DNA of 64,000 nucleotides from NCBI GenBank assembly GCA_022841825.1, contig JALHQT010000002.1, positions 581,276-645,275 on the forward strand, read 5' to 3'. Under the pieces are notes generated by a model, which was not told where the DNA came from, ran no database searches, and saw nothing but the letters and a program-made list of their open reading frames with translations. Shown here piece after piece: positions 17,065 to 25,376 of this stretch (position 1 is the first letter of the stretch; the number at the start of each line of letters is the position of its first letter). The stretch is from Anaerolineae bacterium (lineage in GTDB: Bacteria > Chloroflexota > Anaerolineae > Aggregatilineales > Phototrophicaceae). The position numbers were made by a program, and so were the translations under genes.

Positions 17065-17736
17065 ATGACCGACTTTCCACCTCAAACCCCACATCGCCCG
17101 CCGCACCGCACTTCGCTGTTCGTGCTCGCCACCGCGCTGGCGCTCGGCTTGGCGCTGCTGGGGCTGGCGTTGGGGTCATCGCTGCGCAGCAGTCTGCTGC
17201 CGCCGACGCCGACGCCGCAAATTCCTGGCATCACCGCGCTCATCCCGCCAGAAGCGCTGCCGGACTTCACGCTGACCAACAACCTGGGTGAACCGACCCG
17301 CCTGAGTGATTTTGCGGGGCAGTACGTCGTCATTTTTTTCGGCTTTACACACTGCCCGGATTTCTGCCCGCTGACGCTCGCCAATTACGCGCAGGTCAAG
17401 CGGCTGATGGGTGACGCAGGCGAACAGGTGGCGTTCGTCTTCATCAGCGTCGATGGGGAGCGCGACACGCCTGAAGTGCTCAACCGCTATGTGCCGCGCT
17501 TCGACCCATCATTCATCGGGTTGACAGGATCTGAGGAAACGGTGCGGGCGCTCGGCGTGCCCTATGGTTTGCAGTTCACGCTCAACAAGGAAGCGCCGGA
17601 CGACGCCGAGTACACCGTCGATCACTCCACGCTCGGCTATGTGGTCGATCCTCAGCGAAGACTCCATACGCTGATCTCGTACAACACCGATGCGCAGGTG
17701 ACGGCGGATTATCTGCGGATGCTGGTAGGCTCTTAA
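17065..17736 (+). CDS. SCO1/SenC family protein
   Basis: 223 residues with one N-terminal membrane anchor (about 18-38) and a thioredoxin-fold domain. The copper/redox motif is Cys97-Pro-Asp-Phe-Cys101, with the third ligand His187 in VDHSTLGYV. SCO proteins help assemble the CuA centre of cytochrome c oxidase on the outer face of the membrane. It is downstream of the PCuAC-like gene with a 7-base gap, forming the usual PCuAC-SCO pair, although no oxidase subunit gene is in the window. Its stop overlaps the convergent V4R gene by 4 bases. Confidence 0.92.
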   Translation: MTDFPPQTPHRPPHRTSLFVLATALALGLALLGLALGSSLRSSLLPPTPTPQIPGITALIPPEALPDFTLTNNLGEPTRLSDFAGQYVVIFFGFTHCPDFCPLTLANYAQVKRLMGDAGEQVAFVFISVDGERDTPEVLNRYVPRFDPSFIGLTGSEETVRALGVPYGLQFTLNKEAPDDAEYTVDHSTLGYVVDPQRRLHTLISYNTDAQVTADYLRMLVGS

Positions 17737-18365
17737 CCAATCGGCTCTTTGTAGATGATGAAGCGGCTCATTTCATCGCCTTTGGCGATGCAGGTTGTCA
17801 TATCCACCTTGAATTCACGACCACCGGAGACCCAGCGCAAGCCCTCTTGCAGCAAGCCCTGACCCATGTGACAGACCGGGACTTCGGATTTACGTCCCCA
17901 GCACAAGGAACAGCGTTCCATCGTGTAAACCGTCTTGTCCTGACCTTCATCGTAAACGTTCGAGATCTGGTCGGAGAACTGTGTAAAGATGTTTGCCATC
18001 GCCGGCAGACCGACGCGCAGCTTGGCATTGAGCGGCAGCACCTTGAATGCCAGGTCGCCCACGCCCGCCAGCGCGCCGAAGGAGCGCAAACCGCCCGCGA
18101 AGATCGCGCGCCCGGCACGCAATGCCAGCGCGCGCCCGCCACGCGGACCATAGGTGTCTTCCAGCGCGACGTTCAACGCCGTGAAATCGGTGAAGTCAAA
18201 CTGCTTCTCCAGGTTATCCGGCGGATAATTGTCAATGTAAGGCTTCAGCCCGGCGGCGTTGAGGATGGCATTCAAGCCATTGCGCCCCATGATCTCTTCC
18301 ATCGCTTCGATGGCGAGCCGCGCGAACTTGTTGGGATAATACAATCCGCTTTTCTCTGGTGGCAT
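17733..18365 (-). CDS. V4R (4-vinyl reductase-like) domain protein
   Basis: 210 residues, cytoplasmic. The C-terminal half carries the V4R pattern: a Cys-X2-Cys (CSLC) near 151-154, VCHMGQGLLQEGLRWVSGG and a late Cys (TTCIAKG) with GDEMSRFIIYK. V4R is a small-molecule binding or sensing fold found in BchJ-like proteins and in aromatic-compound sensors; the Cys set suggests metal or ligand binding. GGGAGGA is spaced 9 bases from the ATG. There is no neighbouring photosynthesis gene, so a BchJ role is not claimed. Confidence 0.72.
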   Translation of the reverse strand: MPPEKSGLYYPNKFARLAIEAMEEIMGRNGLNAILNAAGLKPYIDNYPPDNLEKQFDFTDFTALNVALEDTYGPRGGRALALRAGRAIFAGGLRSFGALAGVGDLAFKVLPLNAKLRVGLPAMANIFTQFSDQISNVYDEGQDKTVYTMERCSLCWGRKSEVPVCHMGQGLLQEGLRWVSGGREFKVDMTTCIAKGDEMSRFIIYKEPIG

Positions 18366-18513
18366 TGCGCCAGATCCTCCCGTTCGGTGGGTGTCAACTC
18401 AACCGAGTGATGATCAATCGTCACAAACAGCGGGTACTCTGCCCCGCTCTTCCTTACAGTATACGCTACACACGACGATCTCAAAAGCGCGTAAACTTAA
18501 GAAAGTCCGTGCG

Positions 18514-18933
18514 CTACGAAGTGATGCTCATGTCGAAGCTGCGTTCGACCTGCGCCCCATCTGCCAGCGTCACCGTCAGGGTGACGATCCAGTCGCCGCC
18601 CATCGACCACTCAAATGGGATGCGATAGACGCCATCGCTGTTTTGATTCGTCTCCCCGAAGACCGGCACCATGCCCGCGTGATTCATATCGCCGCGCGCT
18701 GCGATACTGGCATTGGTGATGGGCGCGCCATCCGGCGAATGCAGCGTCACGACAAGCACGGCATCGCCCGCCGTCGGTGGCGAGGGTTCGACCGCCATCT
18801 CAATCTCGACATCGGGGGACGGCGTGAAGTTCTCCGGCGTCGGCGTTGGCTGCGCCGATTCGCGGCAGGCGGCGAGGAGGAGGACGAGAACGAGCAGAAG
18901 AGAACGCAAGACAATACGCATTGATCCATCCAT
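18514..18933 (-). CDS. FixH/YtkA-like lipoprotein
   Basis: About 139 residues. The lipoprotein signal is LRSLLLVLVLLLAAC, followed by a short TPTP linker. A single YtkA/FixH-like beta domain follows (EPSPPTAGDAVLVVTLHSPDGAPITNASIAARGDMNHAGM and WSMGGDWIVTLTVTLADGA). Such domains occur in copper handling and oxidase assembly loci, which fits the PCuAC-SCO pair 0.8 kb away. The longer open frame (to 19299) is not credible as it runs through the next gene. Starts at 18933 and 18921 are both possible; neither has a strong ribosome site. Confidence 0.7.
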   Translation of the reverse strand: MDGSMRIVLRSLLLVLVLLLAACRESAQPTPTPENFTPSPDVEIEMAVEPSPPTAGDAVLVVTLHSPDGAPITNASIAARGDMNHAGMVPVFGETNQNSDGVYRIPFEWSMGGDWIVTLTVTLADGAQVERSFDMSITS

Positions 18934-19007
18934 GATCAGTGAGCTTGATTGTGAGGAGTGTAGCAAAGAGTCGGGACGGGCGAAAATGCAGGTTTTTGGG
19001 GGGTAGT

Positions 19008-19442
19008 TCAGGGCGTACCCGTCGCGCGCGCCATGCTTTCCATCGCGTACCACAAGCCGTTGTAGAAGCTGCACATGAACGTCGCAAGCAGCCCCATCAC
19101 CAGCAGCCAGAAACCCAGCAGCGCCGAATCGCGCCACATGCGCAGGCGTGCCCGCGCCTTCGCCGACTCGATCTCGGATGAGCGCAGGCGGTAGAGCGCT
19201 CCCGCCGCCGCCACGTTGCCCGGATTGATGCGCAGCGCGTTGTCCAGACACACCGCGCTCTGATCCAGCGAATCGACTGCCAGACTCATCCACAACCACG
19301 CATCCTCGAAGTCGGCGTTGTCGCGGATCAGGTCGCGCAGCAGCGCGCGCGCGTCCTCGCGCTTGTCCGCCTTGATCAGATCGATGGCGTCCATCAGGCG
19401 GTCGATGCGCGCGCCGCTGTCGTCGGCGGCAGGGTCGCTCAT
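19008..19442 (-). CDS. TPR-like protein with C-terminal membrane segment
   Basis: 144 residues. Residues about 12-95 form two to three tetratricopeptide-like helix pairs (AIDLIKADKREDARALLRDLIRDNADFEDAWLWMSLA, LDNALRINPGNVAAAGAL). A transmembrane helix follows (SALLGFWLLVMGLLATFMCSFYNGLW). It probably tethers a protein-interaction module to the membrane. The start ATG overlaps the stop of the PIG-L deacetylase gene (ATGA), so the two are translationally coupled. Confidence 0.72.
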   Translation of the reverse strand: MSDPAADDSGARIDRLMDAIDLIKADKREDARALLRDLIRDNADFEDAWLWMSLAVDSLDQSAVCLDNALRINPGNVAAAGALYRLRSSEIESAKARARLRMWRDSALLGFWLLVMGLLATFMCSFYNGLWYAMESMARATGTP

Positions 19443-20313
19443 GCGGTGACGCCCCGGCGCTCGTCCAGCGTCACCCCGGCGAAGATGTCGGTCTCGTAGC
19501 CGCGCGCACCATTGGGTGAGGGGTGGATGCGCGTCAAGCCCTGCCAGGGCGCGAGCTGGCGGCGCAGCCAGGTCGGGATGGTCTGGGAACGCGCGCCAAG
19601 CTGGCTGGCGTGGCAGGCGCTCGCCTCATCCCAGGCGTCGTACCACTGGCTCACGTCGATGCGTGTGTGGATTGGCTCGATGTGGTCGAGGATGGCGACC
19701 AGGTCGATGTCCTTGTTCGCCCCCAGCTTACGCGGATCGTTACCGCGCAGCCGCGTCATGAAGATGCCGACCTGCAAAATCGTCTTCGGCACGCTGCTGT
19801 AATAGAGCTTTTGCGGCGCATACGGCTGCTGCCCGTTGGTGAGGTAGGTGGCATCGCCTGCTTTGAGGTAGGCATCGGTCGTCGCCTTCTGGATGGCGAT
19901 GTGATCGGGATGCCCGTAGCCGCCGTATTTGTTGAAGGTGATGACGACCTGCGGCTGCACCTCGCGGATGACCTCGACCACCCGGCGCGTCACCTCTTCC
20001 TGCGGAGCCTGCCAGAGCGATGCCGGGTCGTTGCTCGTCTCCGACCCCATCATGCCGCTGTCGCGATAGCCGAGCAGGAAGACCTGTTTGAAGCCCAGCT
20101 TCTGCGATGCGCAGTCCAGCTCCGCCAGCCGCCGCTCGGCAATCGAGTTGTAGCCTTCCAGGAATTCCGGCTTCATCGTGCCGACATCGCCATTGGTCGC
20201 GCACAGGTAGTAGACATCGACGCCTTGCGCGACATACTTGCTGATGAGACCGCCGGAGCCGAAGGCTTCGTCGTCGGGATGTGCGTAGGAAAGCAGCAGG
20301 CGGGCATTCGGCA
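19439..20313 (-). CDS. PIG-L family N-acetylglucosamine deacetylase
   Basis: About 291 residues of the LmbE/PIG-L zinc deacetylase family, which removes acetyl groups from N-acetylglucosaminyl lipids or small glycosides such as thiol cofactor precursors. Zinc and catalytic motifs are AHPDDE at residues 11-16 and GHPDH at 134-138. The frame extends to 20434, but family members begin as MPNARLLLSYAHPDDE; a TGGAG site precedes the ATG at 20313. It is coupled to the TPR-like membrane protein by an ATGA overlap. Confidence 0.88.
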
Positions 20314-20358
20314 TGATGGGGACGCTCCAGAAGTAATTGAAACGACGCACAGTGGAGC

Positions 20359-20419
20359 GGACGGCAAAAATGCCGTCCCTACACTCGACTCCTGTAGGGA
20401 CGCCATTCTTGGCGTCCGC
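20359..20419. repeat. Paired-hairpin intergenic repeat, locus A
   Basis: The hairpin GGACGGCA-N4-TGCCGTCC is followed by CTAC. After 9 bases, GTAGGGACGCCA-N4-TGGCGTCC forms the mirror unit. The two hairpins face each other through CTAC/GTAG ends. The same architecture recurs at 28484, 31678, 38122 and, as a single unit, 41204. Confidence 0.65.
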
Positions 20420-20511
20420 AAGTTCACCATGCACCGATTAGATTCTCAATCCTCAGCACTGATCACTCAGTACTCACCCCAATATACTCCTGAGGGATGC
20501 TTCTGGCGAGG

Positions 20512-20937
20512 TCATGCCAACTGCTTTTTGAGGAAGAAGCGCGTATAGCCGGGGGTAAATTCTTCCAGACGCCCCCAGACGGTGTAACCCAGGCGGTTGT
20601 AAAAGCCGAGCGCCTGAAAGTCGAACGTATCGAGGTGGACATTCTTGCAGCCGCGCGCTCGCGCCTCTTCTTCCGCAAGCTGCATCAGGCGTGTGCCCGC
20701 GCCCTGCTTGCGGCAGTCATCGCGTACCCACAGGATGCGGACGTAGAGCCAGTTCCAGTACGTCCCACCGATCATACCGCCCACCACGTCACCCCGGTCA
20801 TCCCGCATGACGATATAGATTGGCTTGTAGTGATCAGCGCCGATGAAGCGCTCATTGTAGCTCTCCAAGCCGCGCTCAATCGCGTCGCGGTCATCGGCGG
20901 AAGCGTTGTCGGACAAGCTGTAGTTATAGTCAGGCAT
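20512..20937 (-). CDS. GNAT family N-acetyltransferase
   Basis: 141 residues with the GNAT fold. The acetyl-CoA motif A is VRILWVRDDCRKQGAGTRLMQLAEEEARARG at about 68-98, and the C-terminal strand motif is DFQALGFYNRLGYTVWGRLEEF. The substrate is unknown. The start at 20937 is set by AAGGAG 10 bases upstream and a family-like N-terminus; the open frame runs further upstream without support. Confidence 0.85.
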   Translation of the reverse strand: MPDYNYSLSDNASADDRDAIERGLESYNERFIGADHYKPIYIVMRDDRGDVVGGMIGGTYWNWLYVRILWVRDDCRKQGAGTRLMQLAEEEARARGCKNVHLDTFDFQALGFYNRLGYTVWGRLEEFTPGYTRFFLKKQLA

Positions 20938-21173
20938 GAGGTTACTCTCCTTAAGGAAAATAAATTTAGCCGCAAACCGAGGCATGGGATGGTTTTGTCC
21001 CATGTCTCGATTATACGGGAAGAGTCCCTCAATCAGCGCAAGCGCTGCGGTCGCAGTCTCGGCTGCCCAACCGTCACAAGACCTTTCTCCCCTGTCCGAT
21101 CCCACATCACGCGCTTATACTTGTCCCCTTGCCCGCCTCCGGGTGGCAATCGTTCATCTTGTTGAGGACACCT

Positions 21174-22589
21174 ATGCGTCGATACGCTTTTCCCCTCGCG
21201 CTGCTCTTCAGCCTCACCTTCACCGCCATCGCCCTGAGCGCCGCGCCACTCCTCCCGCCATCGCAGATCGATCTGACGCTGCCCGGCACGAACACGCCCA
21301 ACCGCGCCCAGCAGATCGAGATCGACTTCGCCACCAACACGCCGCCCGGACCCACCGCGACGGCGACATCCAGCCCAACGGCGACGGCGACCTTCACTGC
21401 CACCTTTACCGCCAGCCCGACGGCGACGGCAACCTTCACGCCGACGATGACCCCCAGCCCGACGCCCACACCCGTCGGTCCCTTCAGCTATCCGGAAGGT
21501 GTCAATTCGCTGACCGGGCTGCCTTACCCGAACGATGAGGCGATGAACCGCCGCAATCTGCTCGTCAAGATCTCCAACTTTCCGCCAGAGGTGCGCCCGC
21601 AGAGCGGTATGAACCAGGCGGATGTCGTCTGGGAGTACGAGGTCGAAGGCGGCGTCACCCGCTTCGCGGCGATCTTCCGCAGCAACACGCCCGATCATGT
21701 CGGTCCGGTGCGCAGCGGTCGCCTGATGGACCTAGAGCTGGTGCCGATGTACGAAGCGTTGTTCGCCTATTCCGGCGCGAGCGAGCCGGTGCAGCAGATG
21801 TTCATGCGCGCGCCCTGGGCATTCCAGATTCTCTCGCCCAGCGTCGGCGATAACTGCGAAGAGGCAGGTTTCTGCCGCTTCCCGCGCGGCGACCTGGCAT
21901 TCGAGCATACGCTCTATCTCGATACCGCGCAGGCGTGGGCGCGTGCCGAGCGGCGGCAGGTCAACCAGCCGTTCCGCGCGCGCGGCTTCGCCTTCAGCGA
22001 CATTCTGCCGGAAGGTGGCGTGCCCGCCAACGACATGTTTATCGATTGGTATGGGCGCATCAGCGCGCGCTGGCAGTACGACCCGGCGACCGCGCACTAC
22101 CTGCGCTTCACCGACGGCATCCCACACATGGACGCAGCGGATGGTCAGCAGTTGTGGGCGGATAACATCGTCGTGCTCGAAGTCGAGCATCGCGAGCGCC
22201 CCGACCTGTTCGAGTCGGAGAGTCGCAGCGCCTCGCAGGAAATCGACCTCTGGGATCAGGGGCGGGCGTATGTCTTCCGCGATGGTGTCTACTATTCGGG
22301 CTTCTGGCGGCGTCCGTGCGATTTGCAGCTCGAGGCGACCCCGACGCCCGTGGTCGGCGCAGCGCAGGATCGCTGCTACAGCAACCCCGGCACGGCACTT
22401 CAGCTCGTGTTTGGCAACAACGCGCCGATCATGCTCAAGCCGGGGCGGACGTATGTGCAGGTCGTGCGCTTCTTGGGCGATGCGGTCATCAGCGAGGAGC
22501 TTGCCGACATGAGCGCGACGGGCACGGCGATCTATCTGAGTGCCACGCCGACCGCGACCGAGGGACCCAGCGCCACGCCAGGGAGCTAG
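21174..22589 (+). CDS. Exported DUF3048 protein with Thr/Pro linker
   Basis: 471 residues. A signal peptide (RRYAFPLALLFSLTFTAIALSAAP) is followed by a linker of TATAT/TPTP units (about 60-100). The DUF3048 (YerB-like) region covers the rest, with NSLTGLPYPNDEAMNRRNLLVKISN, RPQSGMNQADVVWEYEVEGGVTRFAAIF and VGPVRSGRLMDLELVPMYEALFAYSGAS. The family is common in Firmicutes and Chloroflexota surface proteins; its biochemical role is unproven. GAGGA lies 7 bases before the ATG at 21174. A terminator hairpin follows the stop. Confidence 0.85.
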   Translation: MRRYAFPLALLFSLTFTAIALSAAPLLPPSQIDLTLPGTNTPNRAQQIEIDFATNTPPGPTATATSSPTATATFTATFTASPTATATFTPTMTPSPTPTPVGPFSYPEGVNSLTGLPYPNDEAMNRRNLLVKISNFPPEVRPQSGMNQADVVWEYEVEGGVTRFAAIFRSNTPDHVGPVRSGRLMDLELVPMYEALFAYSGASEPVQQMFMRAPWAFQILSPSVGDNCEEAGFCRFPRGDLAFEHTLYLDTAQAWARAERRQVNQPFRARGFAFSDILPEGGVPANDMFIDWYGRISARWQYDPATAHYLRFTDGIPHMDAADGQQLWADNIVVLEVEHRERPDLFESESRSASQEIDLWDQGRAYVFRDGVYYSGFWRRPCDLQLEATPTPVVGAAQDRCYSNPGTALQLVFGNNAPIMLKPGRTYVQVVRFLGDAVISEELADMSATGTAIYLSATPTATEGPSATPGS

Positions 22590-22594
22590 CTGCC

Positions 22595-22619
22595 CTCCGT
22601 CTTTTGACGGAGCTTTCTT
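22595..22619 (+). terminator. Intrinsic terminator after the DUF3048 gene
   Basis: CTCCGTC-TTTT-GACGGAG hairpin at 22595-22612 followed by CTTTCTT. This is a compact Rho-independent form just 6 bases after the stop codon. Confidence 0.7.
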
Positions 22620-22704
22620 CCGACTTTGTGATCTTCCTCCTGCCTGTTTCTGGCTCGATACTTGTGAGTGGTTTCACGATCTCGATCCACCGCAGGAGGA
22701 GTTC

Positions 22705-23160
22705 ATGTACACGGTCGAAGTTTCGCACATTATCGATGCGCCCGCCGCCGCCATCTACGCCACCCTTGCCGATTATCGCGTCAGCCATCCAGCGATCCTG
22801 CCGAAGGAATTCACGGGTCTGCAAGTCGAACAGGGCGGCACGGGCGCGGGCACCGTCTTCAACGCGCACATAAGCGTGATGGGCGCAAAGCGCAGCTTTC
22901 ACATGGTCGTCAGCGAGCCGCAGCCGGGTCGCGTACTGGCAGAGACGGATGAAGCGGCGGGCGTTTCGACAACCTTCACCGTCGAGCCGCTGGGCGCGGC
23001 GCAAAGTCGAGTCACCATCGCCTCGCTGTTCCGCGAAAGCGCGGGCATCAAAGGCTGGTTGGAGAAGCTGACGAATCCCGGCATCACCCGCCGGATGTAC
23101 CACGACGAGCTTGACAACATCGCAGCGTACATGAAGACGCACAGCAGCTTACGGGGATAA
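22705..23160 (+). CDS. SRPBCC (polyketide cyclase/dehydrase-like) protein
   Basis: 151 residues with the START/Bet v1-like fold: VEVSHIIDAPAAAIYATLADYRVSHPAILP at the start, a central beta-sheet (FHMVVSEPQPGRVLAETDEAAGVSTTFTVEPLG) and a long C-terminal helix with YHDELDNIAAYMK. These proteins bind hydrophobic ligands; no ligand is identifiable. AGGAGG sits 6 bases before the ATG at 22705. The longer frame overlaps the DUF3048 gene and is rejected. Confidence 0.8.
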   Translation: MYTVEVSHIIDAPAAAIYATLADYRVSHPAILPKEFTGLQVEQGGTGAGTVFNAHISVMGAKRSFHMVVSEPQPGRVLAETDEAAGVSTTFTVEPLGAAQSRVTIASLFRESAGIKGWLEKLTNPGITRRMYHDELDNIAAYMKTHSSLRG

Positions 23161-23209
23161 CTTCCAACTCGCCTCTAACACATCCGCGCTATCATCCCCG
23201 ACAGTAACG

Positions 23210-23277
23210 AGTGATGAGTGATGAGTGGTGCAGGTTACAACACCCGTGTCTTTGCTCATCACTCATTCCTCATCACT
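23210..23277. repeat. TGATGAG-type inverted repeat
   Basis: The arm AGTGATGAGTGATGAGTG at 23210-23227 is matched imperfectly by CTCATCACTCATTCCTCATCACT at 23255-23277. It belongs to the same TGATGAG family as 2076-2168. It sits between the SRPBCC gene and the ABC exporter. Confidence 0.5.
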
Positions 23278-23307
23278 TTCAACTTATGAGAAAGCTCTCA
23301 CCCCACC

Positions 23308-25122
23308 ATGATGCGTAACATGCGCCGCCGCCCTCGCCCCGACCGCAGCGATGATGACCGCGAAATCCCGTCGGGTCCCGTCGATTGGAAACGCCTGCTC
23401 GCCTACCTGCGCCCGTACTGGAAGCACATGCTGGTCGCCCTGCTCGCGACCGTCGGCAGCGGCGCGCTCTCGCTGGTCTTCCCCTGGGTCATCCAGAACG
23501 TGATCGACTCGGTGCTGACGCAGGCAAATTTCGAGTTGCTCAACCAGATCACGGTGAGCCTGATCTTCGTCTTCATCCTGCGCTCGCTGACCTCGCTGGT
23601 CGAAACGTATCTGCTCAACTACGTCGGCGAGCGGCTGGTGGTCGATGTGCGCACGCAGCTTTACCGCCACCTGCAAAGCCTGTCGCTCGGCTTCTTCGTC
23701 CAGCGCGGCGTCGGCGAGCTGGCATCGCGCATGAGCAACGATGTCGGTGCCATCCGCTCGACGCTGACCAACAACGTCAACATCTTCGTCCAGCAGATCG
23801 TCATCATGATCGGCTCAATCGTCGTCATGCTGGCGATCAACTGGCGGCTTTCGCTGTTCATCGTCGCGCTCGCGCCGATCATCATCGCCATAGCGGCGGC
23901 GTTCGGCTTCCGGATGCGCAGGATTAACACCGAAATCAGCGATGACCTCGCCGGGGCGCTCAATGTGGCGACCGAATCGCTCCAGAACGTGCGCGAGGTC
24001 AAGACCTTCGTCCGCGAGCCTTACGAGATCGAACGCCACGACAACGCCATCACCCGCGCGTTCAAAGCGTCGATGCGCCTGCTGCGGCTGCGCGCCGTCT
24101 TCGGTCCGCTGATCGCCTTCCTCGGCTTCGGGGGCTTGTCGCTCGTGCTGTGGTTCGGCGGGCGCGAGGTGATCGAAGGGCGGCTGACGGGCGGGCAGTT
24201 GATCTCGTTCCTGATCTACGGCATCTCGGTCGCGGGCAGCCTCGGTTCGATGGTCGGCTTGTACACTTCGCTGCAAGAGGCGCTCGGCGCGACCAAGCGC
24301 GTCTTCCAACTGCTCGATACGCCGCAGGATGTCCAGGACATACCCAACGCGCGCATCATCGACCGCGCGGAGGGGCGCATCACTTTCGACAACGTCAGCT
24401 TCAGCTACGACGAGCGGCAGGAAGTGCTGACCGGAATCAATCTGGAGATCGCACCGGGCGAGATCATCGCGCTCGTCGGTCCCAGCGGCGCGGGCAAAAG
24501 CACCGTCTTCAACCTGATCCCGCGCTTCTACGACCCGACCGAAGGCAGCGTCCGGCTCGACGGGCAGGATTTGCGCGATTTGACGCAGGCGAGTCTGCGC
24601 GGGCAGATCGGCATCGTGCCGCAGGAAGTTCTGTTGTTCAGCGGCACGATCTACGAAAATATCCGCTACGGGCGGCTGGATGCGACGCGCGAAGAGATTG
24701 TCGAGGCGGCGCGGGCGGCGAACGCCCACGACTTCATCATGACGCTGCCCGATCAATACGAGACGATTGTCGGCGAGCGCGGGGTGCGCCTGAGTGGAGG
24801 GCAGCGTCAGCGTGTTTCCATCGCCCGCGCCATCCTGAAGAACCCGCGCATCCTGCTGCTGGACGAAGCCACCAGCAGCCTGGACAGCGAAAGCGAGCAT
24901 CTCGTTCAGGAGGCGCTGGCGCGGCTGATGCAGGATCGCACGACAGTCATCATCGCGCATCGCCTGAGCACCACGCGCGTGGCGCACCGTGTGATCGTGC
25001 TGGAGGGCGGGCGCATCGCAGAGATCGGCTCGCATGATGCGTTGATGGCGCAGGATGGCTTGTATGCGCGCCTCTATGCCATGCAGTTCCGGGACGAGGT
25101 CACGAACGGGGTGATTCGATAA
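23308..25122 (+). CDS. ABC exporter (fused permease and ATPase, MsbA/LmrA type)
   Basis: 604 residues: an Arg/Asp-rich cytoplasmic N-terminus (1-25), six membrane helices (about 38-325), then the nucleotide-binding domain. Walker A GPSGAGKST is at 391-399, the signature LSGGQ at 495-499, Walker B ILLLDE at 515-520, and the H-loop His in IIAHRLS. It works as a homodimer that exports lipids, peptides or drugs; the substrate cannot be assigned. No partner gene is adjacent, and it is flanked by repeat elements on both sides. Confidence 0.92.
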   Translation: MMRNMRRRPRPDRSDDDREIPSGPVDWKRLLAYLRPYWKHMLVALLATVGSGALSLVFPWVIQNVIDSVLTQANFELLNQITVSLIFVFILRSLTSLVETYLLNYVGERLVVDVRTQLYRHLQSLSLGFFVQRGVGELASRMSNDVGAIRSTLTNNVNIFVQQIVIMIGSIVVMLAINWRLSLFIVALAPIIIAIAAAFGFRMRRINTEISDDLAGALNVATESLQNVREVKTFVREPYEIERHDNAITRAFKASMRLLRLRAVFGPLIAFLGFGGLSLVLWFGGREVIEGRLTGGQLISFLIYGISVAGSLGSMVGLYTSLQEALGATKRVFQLLDTPQDVQDIPNARIIDRAEGRITFDNVSFSYDERQEVLTGINLEIAPGEIIALVGPSGAGKSTVFNLIPRFYDPTEGSVRLDGQDLRDLTQASLRGQIGIVPQEVLLFSGTIYENIRYGRLDATREEIVEAARAANAHDFIMTLPDQYETIVGERGVRLSGGQRQRVSIARAILKNPRILLLDEATSSLDSESEHLVQEALARLMQDRTTVIIAHRLSTTRVAHRVIVLEGGRIAEIGSHDALMAQDGLYARLYAMQFRDEVTNGVIR

Positions 25123-25123
25123 G

Positions 25124-25325
25124 CCCTTACCCCTCAGCCCTCTCTCCCACACATCGCGCAGTGAGGATCGGAGAGAGACAAACTCCAGCGCGATGGGAGT
25201 GAGGGGGAGTTAGAACACCTCCCTCGTCTGACGAATCTGGAAGCCCCTCGCCCGCGATGCGTTTGCGAAAGTAACGCTGTGTAGAAGCTGCGCAGCATCG
25301 TGTGGGAGAGGGGATGGGGGTAAGA
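25124..25325. repeat. Large palindromic intergenic element, copy 1
   Basis: Outer arms: CTTACCCCTCAGCCCTCTCT (25126 onward, extending to CCCACAC at 25152) pairs imperfectly with GTGTGGGAGAGGGGATGGGG continuing to GTAAG (25300-25324). The inner part carries TCTGGAAGCCCCTC at 25236, shared with the copy at 35163-35284. No reading frame is credible. It is probably a MITE-like or REP-like element. Confidence 0.6.
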
Positions 25326-25376
25326 GCGCATTGCGCCTTAACACAACTTTCCGCTCCATCGTATAGCTGTGCGCAC

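Noticed and set aside
18934-19299. N-terminal extension of the FixH/YtkA-like frame up to 19299
   Set aside because: It runs opposite or through the TPR-like gene in another frame and lacks a signal peptide. The lipoprotein signal begins at 18933/18921.
23815-25152. 445-codon minus-strand frame opposite the ABC exporter, and a similar long frame at 4460-5692
   Set aside because: Both are shadows of strongly biased GC-rich genes with clear domains. The shadow proteins are His/Arg/Asp-rich without motifs.
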